Source: a virus. From it: 52,581 nt of DNA. The stretch is taken from positions 1-52,581 of IMG/VR virus record IMGVR_UViG_3300033145_001455. One strand, 5' to 3'. Position numbers and translations under genes: made by a program. Position 1 is the first letter of the stretch, and every line of letters starts with the position of its first letter. This document shows positions 24,378 through 33,161 of the stretch, one piece after another. Under the pieces are notes generated by a model. It was not told the DNA's origin. It saw only the letters and a list, made by a program, of their open reading frames with translations, and made no database searches.

Positions 24378-25249
24378 AGATAATAAAAAAAGTATTACCA
24401 ATGAATCATAATATATTTTATTTTGGAGATCTTCATGTAGGAAGTATATTACATTATAGAAAAGGATTTTTAAAATTAAAAGAAATAGTTTGTAATGAGT
24501 ATGATGGGATACCAGCCAAAGATAATTATTTAGTGGATCATGGAGATCAATTTGAAGCAATAGCAATAGATGATAAAAGATTTGATCCATTAATGCATGC
24601 AGAAAAAAAAGATTTTTATGTTGATCATCAATACGAAGAAGTAAAGAAATTATATGAGCCGATAAAAGAAAAAATATTGGCAATATTATATGGGAATCAT
24701 TTACAGAAGCACAAAGGTATATGTAATTATGCAAAGAAATTAGCTGGAGAATTAGAAGTAGAGTATGGTACATGGTCTTGTAAAATACATTATATAAATA
24801 ATAATGGGAGTTTAATGTATAAATCATATCATACCCATGGAAGAAAACAAGTGAATAGTTATGCTGATGATCCAAAGAGAAGAAAAGTTGGTAAGCAATT
24901 AATATTAAAAAGACAGTTAAGAGAAAAATTCGGAGATTGTGTAGTTATGTGCAAAGGTCATACTCATAAATTAATAGTATGTCCACCTGAAAGAGAATTA
25001 TACCTTACGGATAGTGGTAGAAAAACAGTTCAGAATTATACTTCTCATACGGAGGGACAAAATAAACAGTATATACACCCAGATAATAGGTGGTATGTAA
25101 ATACAGGAAGTTTTATGAAAATGTATGCAGATGATCAAGAAGTATCGGGGTATGCGGAAATGGCAGAATATGATCCGGTAGAACTTGGATTTGTTGTTGG
25201 CAAATGCAGAAATGGGAAAATAGTAGATGTGAAAGAAATAATTTTATGA
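24374..25249 (+). CDS. Metallophosphoesterase (calcineurin-like)
   Basis: 291 residues starting at TTG (24374), which overlaps the previous stop and follows a run of G bases; an ATG at 24401 is the alternative start. Metal-site motifs in order: FGDLHVGS (D-x-H), HGDQFE (G-D), YGNHLQKH (G-N-H), and KGHTHKL (G-H-x-H), all as in dinuclear phosphoesterases. DNA or nucleotide substrates are possible. Such genes are frequent beside phage terminase genes. The final ATGA overlaps the large terminase start. Confidence 0.88.
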   Translation: MKIIKKVLPMNHNIFYFGDLHVGSILHYRKGFLKLKEIVCNEYDGIPAKDNYLVDHGDQFEAIAIDDKRFDPLMHAEKKDFYVDHQYEEVKKLYEPIKEKILAILYGNHLQKHKGICNYAKKLAGELEVEYGTWSCKIHYINNNGSLMYKSYHTHGRKQVNSYADDPKRRKVGKQLILKRQLREKFGDCVVMCKGHTHKLIVCPPERELYLTDSGRKTVQNYTSHTEGQNKQYIHPDNRWYVNTGSFMKMYADDQEVSGYAEMAEYDPVELGFVVGKCRNGKIVDVKEIIL

Positions 25250-26943
25250 AAGTAAAAGAATACAAAACAAATAAACTTATAGAAGGGATACTTAATTTTA
25301 ATCTTGCTACTAAAGCTACACAAACTAAGAGCATGAATAGAAGAAAAGTAAATGAGTTTATAGAAGAGTATTTAATTCGTGAAGACTATGATGATTTTGT
25401 GAGAAGCTTTTTAGAAGAGTTGATTTCACAAGGTGGGCCAAAGCATCCAGACATACTTCATTTTTATATACGGTTGTTCTTAGGAATAAATATACCAAGA
25501 AAGAAAATATGCCCGGAACATCATGCACCATTTACTTATGTATCAAATATGTTTTTTGAGAAGATAAGAAATAGTATAGCGTTTGCAAATAGAACTGGTG
25601 GTAAGACATTGAATATTGCTATACTTAATCATTGTGACATGATATTTAAAGAAGGCTGTGAAATTGCATCGGCAGGGGCTACAAAAGATCAGGCAGCAAA
25701 GATGTATAAATACTTCACAGGATTTCACAACAAGAACCAATATTTACAGGATTACTATTCAAGAGAACCTACCAAGCAGTATTCAGAATACAAAAACTTA
25801 TCATCATTAGAGATTATTACGGGAAGTGTTAAAGGGTTAAATTCTCCGCATCCACAAAAAGCAAGAATAGATGAAGTAGAGTTAATGGATTGGGAAGTAT
25901 TGCAAGAAGGATTGTCGATGTCAATATCTTCTAATGAGATTATGGGTCAGAATACTTTTTCTAGTACTAGAAAATACGAAGCAGGAACAATGCAGAAGTT
26001 ATTGGATGTAGCAAGTGATCAGCCTGATAGATTCAAAGTTTATGGTTGGTGTATTTGGGAAGTAATGGAGAAGTGTACAAGAGAATGTAAGGATGATAAG
26101 CAACATGGTACTTGCCCAATATTAGAACAATGTAATGGCAAAGCAAAGAAGTGTGCCGGATTTTATAAGGTGGATGATTTTATTGATAAGGCAGTACTTC
26201 TTGACAAAGATGTTTTAGAAGCTCAATGGTTTAATAAAAAACCGAGTAGACAGATTTATGTATATGGGGATTATTGGGATAGGGAAGTAAATTTTATTCC
26301 AAGAAAAGAATTAAAAGGAGAAGTTTATAAAGTAGGGGCTATTGATTTTGGGTCTTCTCCGGGACATCCATTTGTATTTAAGATTTATTTATGTGATTGT
26401 AATGAGTATAAGAAAGCTGTTGAGAGATCAGAAGCGGATGAAATAATAAGAGAGAAAGTAAAGTATTACTTATCATATGAGTATAGGTCTGGGAAAGATA
26501 CTATAGAAGGTCATGCAAATAAAATAAAAGATGCTCCGGGCTTTACTGCTGATATGCCGATATTCGCAGATCCTTCAGCAAAACAACAAAGAATAGATCT
26601 GGAAGAGTTATATGGAATAAATACTTATGAAGCGGATAATGCAGTTGAAGCAGGAATAGAGAAGGTAAGAAGCCATTTGCAAAATGGGCAAGCAGGATCA
26701 CATTACTTTATATTTGATGACTATTATGATTGTGAAGAAATAGACATAGTAGGAACTGATGTGGAGTTTGAAAGGTATAAGTACAGAAGAACAAAAGAAG
26801 GGCATATAAATAAAAAAGAGCCGTTAAAAACAGATGATCATGGAATGGATTGTGACAGGTATGCAATCTCAAGTAGTATTGTCTATTTTAGAGAAGTTTT
26901 TTTTCCAATAGAGGAGGATATAAGTGGCGGATTTTGGGAGTAG
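25246..26943 (+). CDS. Terminase large subunit
   Basis: 565 residues from the ATG at 25246, which overlaps the previous stop by ATGA; an earlier in-frame start would add 14 residues inside the upstream gene. ATPase domain: Walker A-like NRTGGKTL at about residues 115-122 and Walker [11 protein letters not shown] with D209-E210. Nuclease domain: [13 protein letters not shown] (D367), [10 protein letters not shown] near residue 445 and [12 protein letters not shown] near 535, giving the RNase H-like acidic residues. This is the motor that cuts and pumps phage DNA into the head. The Cys-rich insert [15 protein letters not shown] (about residues 280-300) may bind zinc. Confidence 0.93.
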   Translation: MKVKEYKTNKLIEGILNFNLATKATQTKSMNRRKVNEFIEEYLIREDYDDFVRSFLEELISQGGPKHPDILHFYIRLFLGINIPRKKICPEHHAPFTYVSNMFFEKIRNSIAFANRTGGKTLNIAILNHCDMIFKEGCEIASAGATKDQAAKMYKYFTGFHNKNQYLQDYYSREPTKQYSEYKNLSSLEIITGSVKGLNSPHPQKARIDEVELMDWEVLQEGLSMSISSNEIMGQNTFSSTRKYEAGTMQKLLDVASDQPDRFKVYGWCIWEVMEKCTRECKDDKQHGTCPILEQCNGKAKKCAGFYKVDDFIDKAVLLDKDVLEAQWFNKKPSRQIYVYGDYWDREVNFIPRKELKGEVYKVGAIDFGSSPGHPFVFKIYLCDCNEYKKAVERSEADEIIREKVKYYLSYEYRSGKDTIEGHANKIKDAPGFTADMPIFADPSAKQQRIDLEELYGINTYEADNAVEAGIEKVRSHLQNGQAGSHYFIFDDYYDCEEIDIVGTDVEFERYKYRRTKEGHINKKEPLKTDDHGMDCDRYAISSSIVYFREVFFPIEEDISGGFWE

Positions 26944-26945
26944 CA

Positions 26946-27521
26946 ATGGATAAAAATTTAAGTATTAAATGTGAAGAAAAGATTTTAAAATGCAAGGCAT
27001 ATAAAAGAAAAAGTTATAAAGCTAAATGTAGAAATGAGCTGTATCTTTTAATGAAAGAAGATATTATTAAATGGATCAAATCTATTTTAAGGAAATGGTA
27101 TAAACATGAAACAGAAGAAGAAGTACTTTCGTTAAGTTGGGATTGCTTTGAGTTCTGTTTAAAACATTATAAGATAAATGGAAAGAATAAAGTAGAGAAA
27201 CATTTTTATAATTATATTTCATACTACCTTCTTAATAGGTATGGGCAAAAAGAAAGTGTTCATTTGCCATTAGATGAATTGAAAGATGTCATATCTATTG
27301 TTAAAACTCCTCATAATATTGCATTTGAAAAGCTTTTAACATTAATGCAGTTTAAAGAGTGCATACCAGAGAAGTATAAACTAGTTTGGGATGATGCGAT
27401 ACAATCGTTAAGTTTATATTCAAAAGAAAGGATGGTTACAATACCCTTAAATATGGATAAACGGGTTTATAATGCTATAAAAAAGGTCTTTATAGAGCAA
27501 ATAAAAATGATACTGAATTAA
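26946..27521 (+). CDS. Hypothetical protein, weak sigma-like helical pattern
   Basis: 191 residues from the ATG at 26946, close behind the terminase stop. Basic N-terminus with three Cys, then EEEVLSLSWDCFEFCLKHY and EKHFYNYISYYLLNRYGQ, which loosely resemble the aligned helices of sigma-70 region 2. The resemblance is weak. The gene lies between large terminase and portal, where small packaging or regulatory genes often sit. The 3' end is duplicated near 37.9 kb with the promoter-like element that follows it. Confidence 0.55.
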   Translation: MDKNLSIKCEEKILKCKAYKRKSYKAKCRNELYLLMKEDIIKWIKSILRKWYKHETEEEVLSLSWDCFEFCLKHYKINGKNKVEKHFYNYISYYLLNRYGQKESVHLPLDELKDVISIVKTPHNIAFEKLLTLMQFKECIPEKYKLVWDDAIQSLSLYSKERMVTIPLNMDKRVYNAIKKVFIEQIKMILN

Positions 27522-27529
27522 AGAAAACT

Positions 27530-27559
27530 TTGAAACACTATTTTTCTTTTTTATATAGT
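27530..27559 (+). promoter_or_regulatory. Promoter-like element before the portal gene (repeat copy 1)
   Basis: TTGAAA at 27530 and TATATA at 27552 are 16 bases apart (or TATAGT at 27554 at 18), fitting sigma-70-type boxes. The surrounding 48 bases, from 27510 to 27557, are nearly repeated at 37916-37961 before the capsid protease gene, with a two-base gap and two substitutions. The element lies in the 87-base gap before the portal gene. Confidence 0.5.
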
Positions 27560-27608
27560 AAGACTATATAAAAATTTATTAAAGAAAAACTCTTAAAGGA
27601 GAAAAGAT

Positions 27609-29672
27609 ATGTTTGATAGAGTAAAGCATTACTATAGTAAACAAAAAATACAAAGAGAGATTGAGCTTTCAGAATTAGAAATAGATCGGGATAGAATAAC
27701 TGGAGCAAAGAAGCTTGTTAGCGAAGCAAGCAATATGATAACAGATCAGGATGCAGAAAAGGGTTGGAGTATAATTGGGGGTACTGGTAAACTAACACCA
27801 GAGAAGTACTATGAAATGCTTGATTCTGCTTATATACTTTATCATACAAATACTTACGCAAGAGCCATTATTCGTAATTATGTCAAATTTACTTTAGGAA
27901 AAGGGCCATTAATTATCCCTGATGCAGAAGGTGAAGATAAAAAACAATTAAAAGAGGCATGGGAAGAATTTAAAGAAGATAATAAATTTAATCTTAGAGA
28001 AAAAGAAATTGCTGTTCGTGTGTTTAGGGACGGGGAAGTATTTATACGAGAGTACAAGAATGAAAAATCACAAGGAGAAAGAAAATTTACTATTCGTTTT
28101 ATTAGACCGGAAGTAATTAGAAATCCAAAAGATAGAATGGATCTTCCTTCAAATGTTAGTTTTGGGATTAGGACAGATCCAGATGATATTGAAACAGTAG
28201 AATTATATTATATTACAGATGATGATGGAAACTTTAAAACCACATTAGCGCCGGAAGAAGTAATTCATTTTAAAATACTTTCTGACTTTGATCAGAAAAG
28301 AGGTATATCAGTATTAAAGGTTGCAGCAAAAAGGCTTTCTCAATATGACGGCTGGTTAGAAGATAGAATATTTTTAAATAAGATTAGATCTGCTATTGCT
28401 CTTGTAAGGAAAGTCCCCGGAAGCGCAAAGAATTTACAAACAATAAGAGATGATGGCATGAGCGATAGATTATCTCAAGATAGGAAGTATCAGAAAGTTC
28501 CAAGAAGAGGAACAATAATTACTGCTTCTAAGGGAGTAGAGTATGAAATGCTTTCTCCTAATTTGAATGCTACTGATGTTGCTGAAGATGGAAGAGCAAT
28601 GCTGTTGTCTGTTTCTGCTGCAATGGGGTTTCCTGAGATGATCCTTACAGCAGATTATTCAAATGCAAATTATAGTAGTACTTTAATTGCTCAGAATCCA
28701 TTTGTAAGGGAGATAGAAGATTGGCAAGATCAATTAGCTTCTTTATATAAGGAGATATATAAAAGAGTAATTCAATATAATATAGACCACGGAGAATTAA
28801 AAGAAGGAACAAGTACTAAATGTAATGTAGAATTTCCTCCAATGATTCAAGCTGATTTAGAGAAGTTAGCAAAAGCATATGAAATACTTTTTAAATACAA
28901 AGTGGTATCAAAGAAAACATGGCAACAGAAAATGGGGTTAGACCCAGATACAGAAGAAGTAAATATGGAAGAAGAGCCAGATGAATTTGGTGATGGATTT
29001 GATCCAAATAATCCGCAAGTTGGAGGAGGAAGCCAATTTAATTTACCAGATACTCCTATCAATCAATATGGTAGTCAGAAGATAATTGAGATGTTGGAAA
29101 TGGTTAAGAATGAAGATTTTGATTCTCTTATGGAAATGTGTGAAGAAGCAGGTGGTATGCCGGAAGAAGTAGCTCAAAAAATGCATGAGTTTATTTCTAA
29201 TGAACAAGAAGAAAAAATAAATATAGAAAAAGGCAACAAGAAAGATGAAGAAAAAAGAGAACATGAATTGAAGCTTGCGGAGAAGCTACAACCAAATATA
29301 AATGTAAATGTTGATCCAGCAGAAGTAAATATAAATGTTGATCCAGCAGAAGTAAATATAACTACTCCTAAAAACGAAATTAATATTGGCGAAACAAAAA
29401 TCGAACCAGCAGAAGTAAATATAAATGTTGAACCAGCAGAAGTAAAAGTGGAAAATAAATTTGAATCAGAAAAAACAGTAATTGAAAATAAGATAGACCC
29501 TGAAATAAAAATTATAAATGAAGCGCCAACTGTTACTGTAAAGCCTGAAATAAATGTAGATAAAACAGAAGTAAATATAGAGAATATAATAGAGCAAAAG
29601 AAATCTATAAAAAAGGTAAATAGAGATAAGGATGGGGAGGTAATTTCAATAGAGGAGAGTTTTGAAAAATGA
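27609..29672 (+). CDS. Portal protein
   Basis: 687 residues after AAAGGAG. The central part is a portal ring subunit: YHTNTYARAIIRNYVKFTLG (about residues 77-96), FRDGEVFIREYKNE, RFIRPEVI, KILSDFDQKRGISVL, SNANYSSTLIAQNPFVREIE (about 357-376). The C-terminal 125 residues are unusual: a low-complexity, repeated acidic run (VDPAEVNIN twice, then EPAEVNIN) and KSIKKVNRDKDGEVISIEES, of a kind seen at the ends of some phage portal or tail proteins. The portal forms the entry vertex and binds the terminase during packaging. The next gene overlaps by ATGA. Confidence 0.92.
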   Translation: MFDRVKHYYSKQKIQREIELSELEIDRDRITGAKKLVSEASNMITDQDAEKGWSIIGGTGKLTPEKYYEMLDSAYILYHTNTYARAIIRNYVKFTLGKGPLIIPDAEGEDKKQLKEAWEEFKEDNKFNLREKEIAVRVFRDGEVFIREYKNEKSQGERKFTIRFIRPEVIRNPKDRMDLPSNVSFGIRTDPDDIETVELYYITDDDGNFKTTLAPEEVIHFKILSDFDQKRGISVLKVAAKRLSQYDGWLEDRIFLNKIRSAIALVRKVPGSAKNLQTIRDDGMSDRLSQDRKYQKVPRRGTIITASKGVEYEMLSPNLNATDVAEDGRAMLLSVSAAMGFPEMILTADYSNANYSSTLIAQNPFVREIEDWQDQLASLYKEIYKRVIQYNIDHGELKEGTSTKCNVEFPPMIQADLEKLAKAYEILFKYKVVSKKTWQQKMGLDPDTEEVNMEEEPDEFGDGFDPNNPQVGGGSQFNLPDTPINQYGSQKIIEMLEMVKNEDFDSLMEMCEEAGGMPEEVAQKMHEFISNEQEEKINIEKGNKKDEEKREHELKLAEKLQPNINVNVDPAEVNINVDPAEVNITTPKNEINIGETKIEPAEVNINVEPAEVKVENKFESEKTVIENKIDPEIKIINEAPTVTVKPEINVDKTEVNIENIIEQKKSIKKVNRDKDGEVISIEESFEK

Positions 29673-30016
29673 TACTTTCTGAATATGGATTAGAAGTAAT
29701 AAGAGAAGCATTTTTTGGCGGAATATATCCAGAAATAGTTGTTCGGTTATATTTTAATAATATACCCCCAAATAAAAGTAAGGATAGAAAACAATTTAAA
29801 GATTTAGGGGTATATGAATATGAAGTGTTAAATAAACCAGAAATAAAAGTATTGTTTAATTTGGATTCTGTTGGAGAAATATACGGGCATTATATAACAA
29901 GTAATGGAATATGGATTGCTGCTGAAAAATTTATTGATGGGCCATATATTTCGGAAACAAAAAATGATATTTTAGAAATAGAAGTAAATTTTGAATTGAA
30001 GGAGTGTGAACAATGA
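29669..30016 (+). CDS. Hypothetical virion-region protein
   Basis: 115 residues, start overlapping the portal stop (ATGA). Predominantly beta-like: GGIYPEIVVRLYFNNI, YEYEVLNKPEIKVLF and GHYITSNGIWIAAEKFIDGP. No recognised domain. Its place between the portal and small virion genes suggests a structural or assembly role. Confidence 0.65.
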   Translation: MILSEYGLEVIREAFFGGIYPEIVVRLYFNNIPPNKSKDRKQFKDLGVYEYEVLNKPEIKVLFNLDSVGEIYGHYITSNGIWIAAEKFIDGPYISETKNDILEIEVNFELKECEQ

Positions 30017-30186
30017 TTGTATATCAAACAGGGCCAGAAAAAACAGAGGGTGGGCAAAGAGAGGTAATAGTATCTGATGATAATGCTCAAACTCTTTTAA
30101 ATGGAATATTAAGAGAACTTAAAAAAACAAATATGTATAATTCTTTAATTTCAGATAATGAAATTACAGATATGGAGGTATCATAA
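30013..30186 (+). CDS. Hypothetical short protein
   Basis: 57 residues (begins MIVYQTGPEK, ends NEITDMEVS). ATGA overlap with the preceding gene and AAGGAG upstream of its ATG. The C-terminal half predicts a helix (NAQTLLNGILRELKK). No function recognised; tight packing supports translation. Confidence 0.55.
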   Translation: MIVYQTGPEKTEGGQREVIVSDDNAQTLLNGILRELKKTNMYNSLISDNEITDMEVS

Positions 30187-30187
30187 A

Positions 30188-30769
30188 ATGGGTAATTCAA
30201 TAAGAGATGGGTCTGGGAAAGGGTACGAAGCGAAAGTAACAAAAAATAATAGATTAAATATTTCTGCAAGAGTAGCGAATAGGATTTTTTATAATTCAAG
30301 AGATGATGAGAAAACATTCACTGTTAATGCTGCGCATGAACAGTTAGTAGGTGGTATTGCCGAGGGTATGTGTTATATAAAATATACCGGGAATAATAAA
30401 TTATATCTAAAACAGATATTATTCAATTCAGAAGAAACAGCAGGAGTAACTTCTCCTGTAAGATTTGGTTTGTGGTTAGACCCTACCACTATTGGCGGTG
30501 GGACTACAAGAGCTGCAGTAAATTTAAATACTACTTCTAATTTAATTTCTGACACTGCAATGGTTCATCAAAATAACGCAACAACAGGAGTGACAATAAC
30601 TGGTGGAGACCCAATTGGTACAATAAGGATTGGCGGTATTGGAAATTATACTTATGATTTATTTGGATCGGTAATACTTGGCAAAGATAATGTTTTTGCT
30701 TTAAAAGTAAGAACAGAAAATTCAGGAGTTAGTACTCGTGCAACTATTATGTGGTATGAGGAGGAATAA
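30188..30769 (+). CDS. Putative virion decoration/structural protein
   Basis: 193 residues from the ATG at 30188 (TGGAGG upstream). The N-terminus GNSIRDGSGKGYEAKVTKNN is a sequence pattern (I-x-D-G-x-G-x-G-x-x-A-K-V) seen at the start of many phage structural proteins. The rest is beta-rich with Gly and Thr. The following gene begins with a related segment, so the two look like paralogues. No enzyme motif was found. Confidence 0.68.
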   Translation: MGNSIRDGSGKGYEAKVTKNNRLNISARVANRIFYNSRDDEKTFTVNAAHEQLVGGIAEGMCYIKYTGNNKLYLKQILFNSEETAGVTSPVRFGLWLDPTTIGGGTTRAAVNLNTTSNLISDTAMVHQNNATTGVTITGGDPIGTIRIGGIGNYTYDLFGSVILGKDNVFALKVRTENSGVSTRATIMWYEEE

Positions 30770-30772
30770 AAA

Positions 30773-31330
30773 ATGAAGATAGAAGATGGAACAGGGTCTG
30801 GGAAATTAGTTGGAGTAAATGGGGAGAATAGGATTTTAACAGAAAGTATATCTGCTTCTGTTGAACATCATGTAAATCATCATGCCGGTTTAGCATTTAA
30901 TGTTTTATTTAATGAAACAGCAAATAATGCTTCAAGTTTAATTTTTTATATGAAGAATAGTGATGATATAGATATAACAATAGAGGGCGTTTATACTTAC
31001 AGTAGTGCAGCAGGTAAAATACAAGTTCGACTTGAAGACACTGGGACTCCTTCTGGAACAACTTTATTAACTCCTGTTAATTGTAATGTTGCTTCTGGCA
31101 GTATTGCTTCTGGTGATTTTTATTCTGGAACAAGTATTCTTGGAGTAAATGGTGGGCCTGAAGTACTTAATTTTAGAACTGCTGCTGCTGGAAAGACAGA
31201 GTTTTTTAATTTTGAACAAGATATTATACTCCCTAAAAATAAAACATTTTGTCTTTATTCTGGTGTTTCTGGAATAGCATATGAATGCACAGTTGTATTT
31301 AATTATCATAGCATAGAGGATGTGGGATGA
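30773..31330 (+). CDS. Putative virion decoration/structural protein (paralogue)
   Basis: 185 residues. The N-terminus MKIEDGTGSGKLVGVNGENR parallels the preceding protein (IRDGSGKGYEAK). The body is beta-rich, with a Gly/Ala segment (GGPEVLNFRTAAAGKTEFF) also found in trimeric fibre proteins. It overlaps the next gene by ATGA. Confidence 0.68.
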   Translation: MKIEDGTGSGKLVGVNGENRILTESISASVEHHVNHHAGLAFNVLFNETANNASSLIFYMKNSDDIDITIEGVYTYSSAAGKIQVRLEDTGTPSGTTLLTPVNCNVASGSIASGDFYSGTSILGVNGGPEVLNFRTAAAGKTEFFNFEQDIILPKNKTFCLYSGVSGIAYECTVVFNYHSIEDVG

Positions 31331-32412
31331 TTAAAACAAATATAATTGGTGGAAAATTAAATAAAGAAGCGGAAGTAGTAAAAGATATAGGATCTAATAA
31401 AGGCGCATTATTAGTTGCTGTGAATAAGGCAACTAAATACGAGAACAAAACAAAGTATTTTACCAATCCCACTTATGGTATAAATATGAATCAGAATATT
31501 ACTCTTGGCGGAGTTACTATTGGGGTTCATGATGGAACAGATCATACTTGGTGGACGGCAACTGCTGAATCTGGGGACTGGGATTTTGCAGCAGAAGCAC
31601 AAGCACAAAATGGTACTTATTCTATTTCTGGCGTTAGTACTGGGAATACAAGTGAAGCAAGTTTTGCTCATGCAACTTCACAGGATTTAACAGGGCATAC
31701 TTCTATTCAAGGGTATATTTATATTACTACTTGGCAATCAGATGCAAAGCATGTTAAGATATATGGGTGGGAAACCACTACTCCTGCGATTGTTGGTAAT
31801 TTAGTTAATATTGATGACTATATTAATACTGGGGAATTAAATACTTGGCAATTGTTTACTATCCCATTGGATGATATGGGATTAGAAAATAAAATTATAA
31901 ATCAAATTAGAGTACAAACTGTTGGATTAGGGACACAACCAGATTATTATCTTGATTTAGTTAATATAATTGAAACAGGAACTCCGGCAGAATTTAAAGT
32001 AGAAGCAGATAAAGGAACTTGGCTTCATGTTCATAATTTTAATCTTGTGCTGGCTGATGATTATCCGGGAGTTGTTTCTGACGGAACTATGCCGGATATT
32101 CCATTTGATTCTTTTTTAGGTGTTTCCGGTTTGTCAAGCGGGTTAGTATATCAAAGAAGTAGTGTTGGCGAAATAATTGCTTCTTATAGTATTAAAAATA
32201 CTCTTGATTTTGTAGAATTTCCCGGTTCAAATATTATTTCTTATGGTAGCGATGGAAGTAATTCTTGGTTTAAAATGGAACTTAATTTAACAGAGCCAAT
32301 AATATTAAAATCAGAAGAAGAAGATTATATATCATTTACTTTATCAGAAGATTTAAGCGGTACATCAAGATTTAGAATAATAGCAGGATGCAGGGAAGAA
32401 GAAAGGGAATAA
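31327..32412 (+). CDS. Putative virion protein, beta-sandwich rich
   Basis: 361 residues. N-terminus NIIGGKLNKEAEVVKD is a more divergent version of the N-termini of the two preceding genes. The middle (SFAHATSQDLTGHTSIQGYI, VKIYGWETT, YYLDLVNIIETG) resembles a jelly-roll of the carbohydrate-binding type, and C-terminal residues form a second beta domain. A role in the head or tail surface is likely. No catalytic residues recognised. Confidence 0.68.
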   Translation: MIKTNIIGGKLNKEAEVVKDIGSNKGALLVAVNKATKYENKTKYFTNPTYGINMNQNITLGGVTIGVHDGTDHTWWTATAESGDWDFAAEAQAQNGTYSISGVSTGNTSEASFAHATSQDLTGHTSIQGYIYITTWQSDAKHVKIYGWETTTPAIVGNLVNIDDYINTGELNTWQLFTIPLDDMGLENKIINQIRVQTVGLGTQPDYYLDLVNIIETGTPAEFKVEADKGTWLHVHNFNLVLADDYPGVVSDGTMPDIPFDSFLGVSGLSSGLVYQRSSVGEIIASYSIKNTLDFVEFPGSNIISYGSDGSNSWFKMELNLTEPIILKSEEEDYISFTLSEDLSGTSRFRIIAGCREEERE

Positions 32413-32901
32413 ATGATAGTAATAAAAGATAAGGATATTCCATTTTCATTACAGTTAGTAAAATCAGATAGTACTTTTGAAGAGCAGGCAACAGTTTCAT
32501 ATACAATAAAAGATAGTTCAGGTAGTAATGTTGTATCGAGTAAATCTGCTTTATGGGATAATACTTTAAAAACTTATTTTGATGAATTGGATATATCAGC
32601 AGATTGGAGCACTCAATCTTCCGGCAATTATCTTCTTGTGTGGAGTGTTACAAATGTTGTTGGTTTTCCTTCTACTATAATTGAAGATTTTGAAGTAATG
32701 GCTGATTTTGGAATGTTGGAAGGTTCTACAACTTTTGAAGAAATGTTTAGAGTTATGTTTTCGGCATTGGCAGGAAAAACAAATGGAAGTAATACTACCG
32801 CACCAAACTTTAGAGATATTGCTGATAGTAAAAATAGGATAGATGCCACAGTAGATAGATATGGGAATAGAACTGCAATTAGTTTCGATGGTAGTGAATA
32901 A
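32413..32901 (+). CDS. Phage structural protein, head/tail module
   Basis: 162 residues, immediately after the previous stop. The N-terminal half is an immunoglobulin-like beta domain (ISADWSTQSSGNYLLVW). The C-terminal part FEEMFRVMFSALAGKT ... FRDIADSKNRIDATVDRYGN has the ending pattern seen in many siphophage structural proteins. It is related in layout to the tail protein at the right edge. Function unknown. Confidence 0.7.
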   Translation: MIVIKDKDIPFSLQLVKSDSTFEEQATVSYTIKDSSGSNVVSSKSALWDNTLKTYFDELDISADWSTQSSGNYLLVWSVTNVVGFPSTIIEDFEVMADFGMLEGSTTFEEMFRVMFSALAGKTNGSNTTAPNFRDIADSKNRIDATVDRYGNRTAISFDGSE

Positions 32902-33161
32902 TGGCATATTTAAGGCCGGGGTATTGGGGGAGGAAGTATTGGGGGCTTGACTACTGGGACATTAATTATTGGCCGGGGTTTCAGTATAAAAGATCACTAC
33001 CAGAAGCATATAAACCTTCACCAGAAGCATTAGATAAAAAATACAAAAGTTTAATTACTTTATGCTTATGTATTGTTGCAAATTATAAGTTTACTCCGGG
33101 AATAATAAAAAAGAAAATACAAGAGTTTATAGATGAAGATTTGTGGTTAAGTGAATTATGA
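32901..33161 (+). CDS. Tyr/Trp-rich small protein
   Basis: 86 residues. The N-terminal 30 residues repeat aromatic pairs (GYWGRKYWGLDYWDINYWPG), a periodic Y-W pattern. The rest is helical, with a Cys pair (LCLCIVANY) and an acidic C-terminus. The aromatic repeat suggests surface packing in the virion. It overlaps both neighbours by ATGA or TAATG. Confidence 0.65.
   Translation: MAYLRPGYWGRKYWGLDYWDINYWPGFQYKRSLPEAYKPSPEALDKKYKSLITLCLCIVANYKFTPGIIKKKIQEFIDEDLWLSEL

Noticed and set aside
24348-24875. Long minus-strand open frame (175 codons) opposite the metallophosphoesterase
   Set aside because: It mirrors a strongly supported + strand gene, has low-complexity Leu/His/Ile content, and no ribosome site; all genes here run on +.
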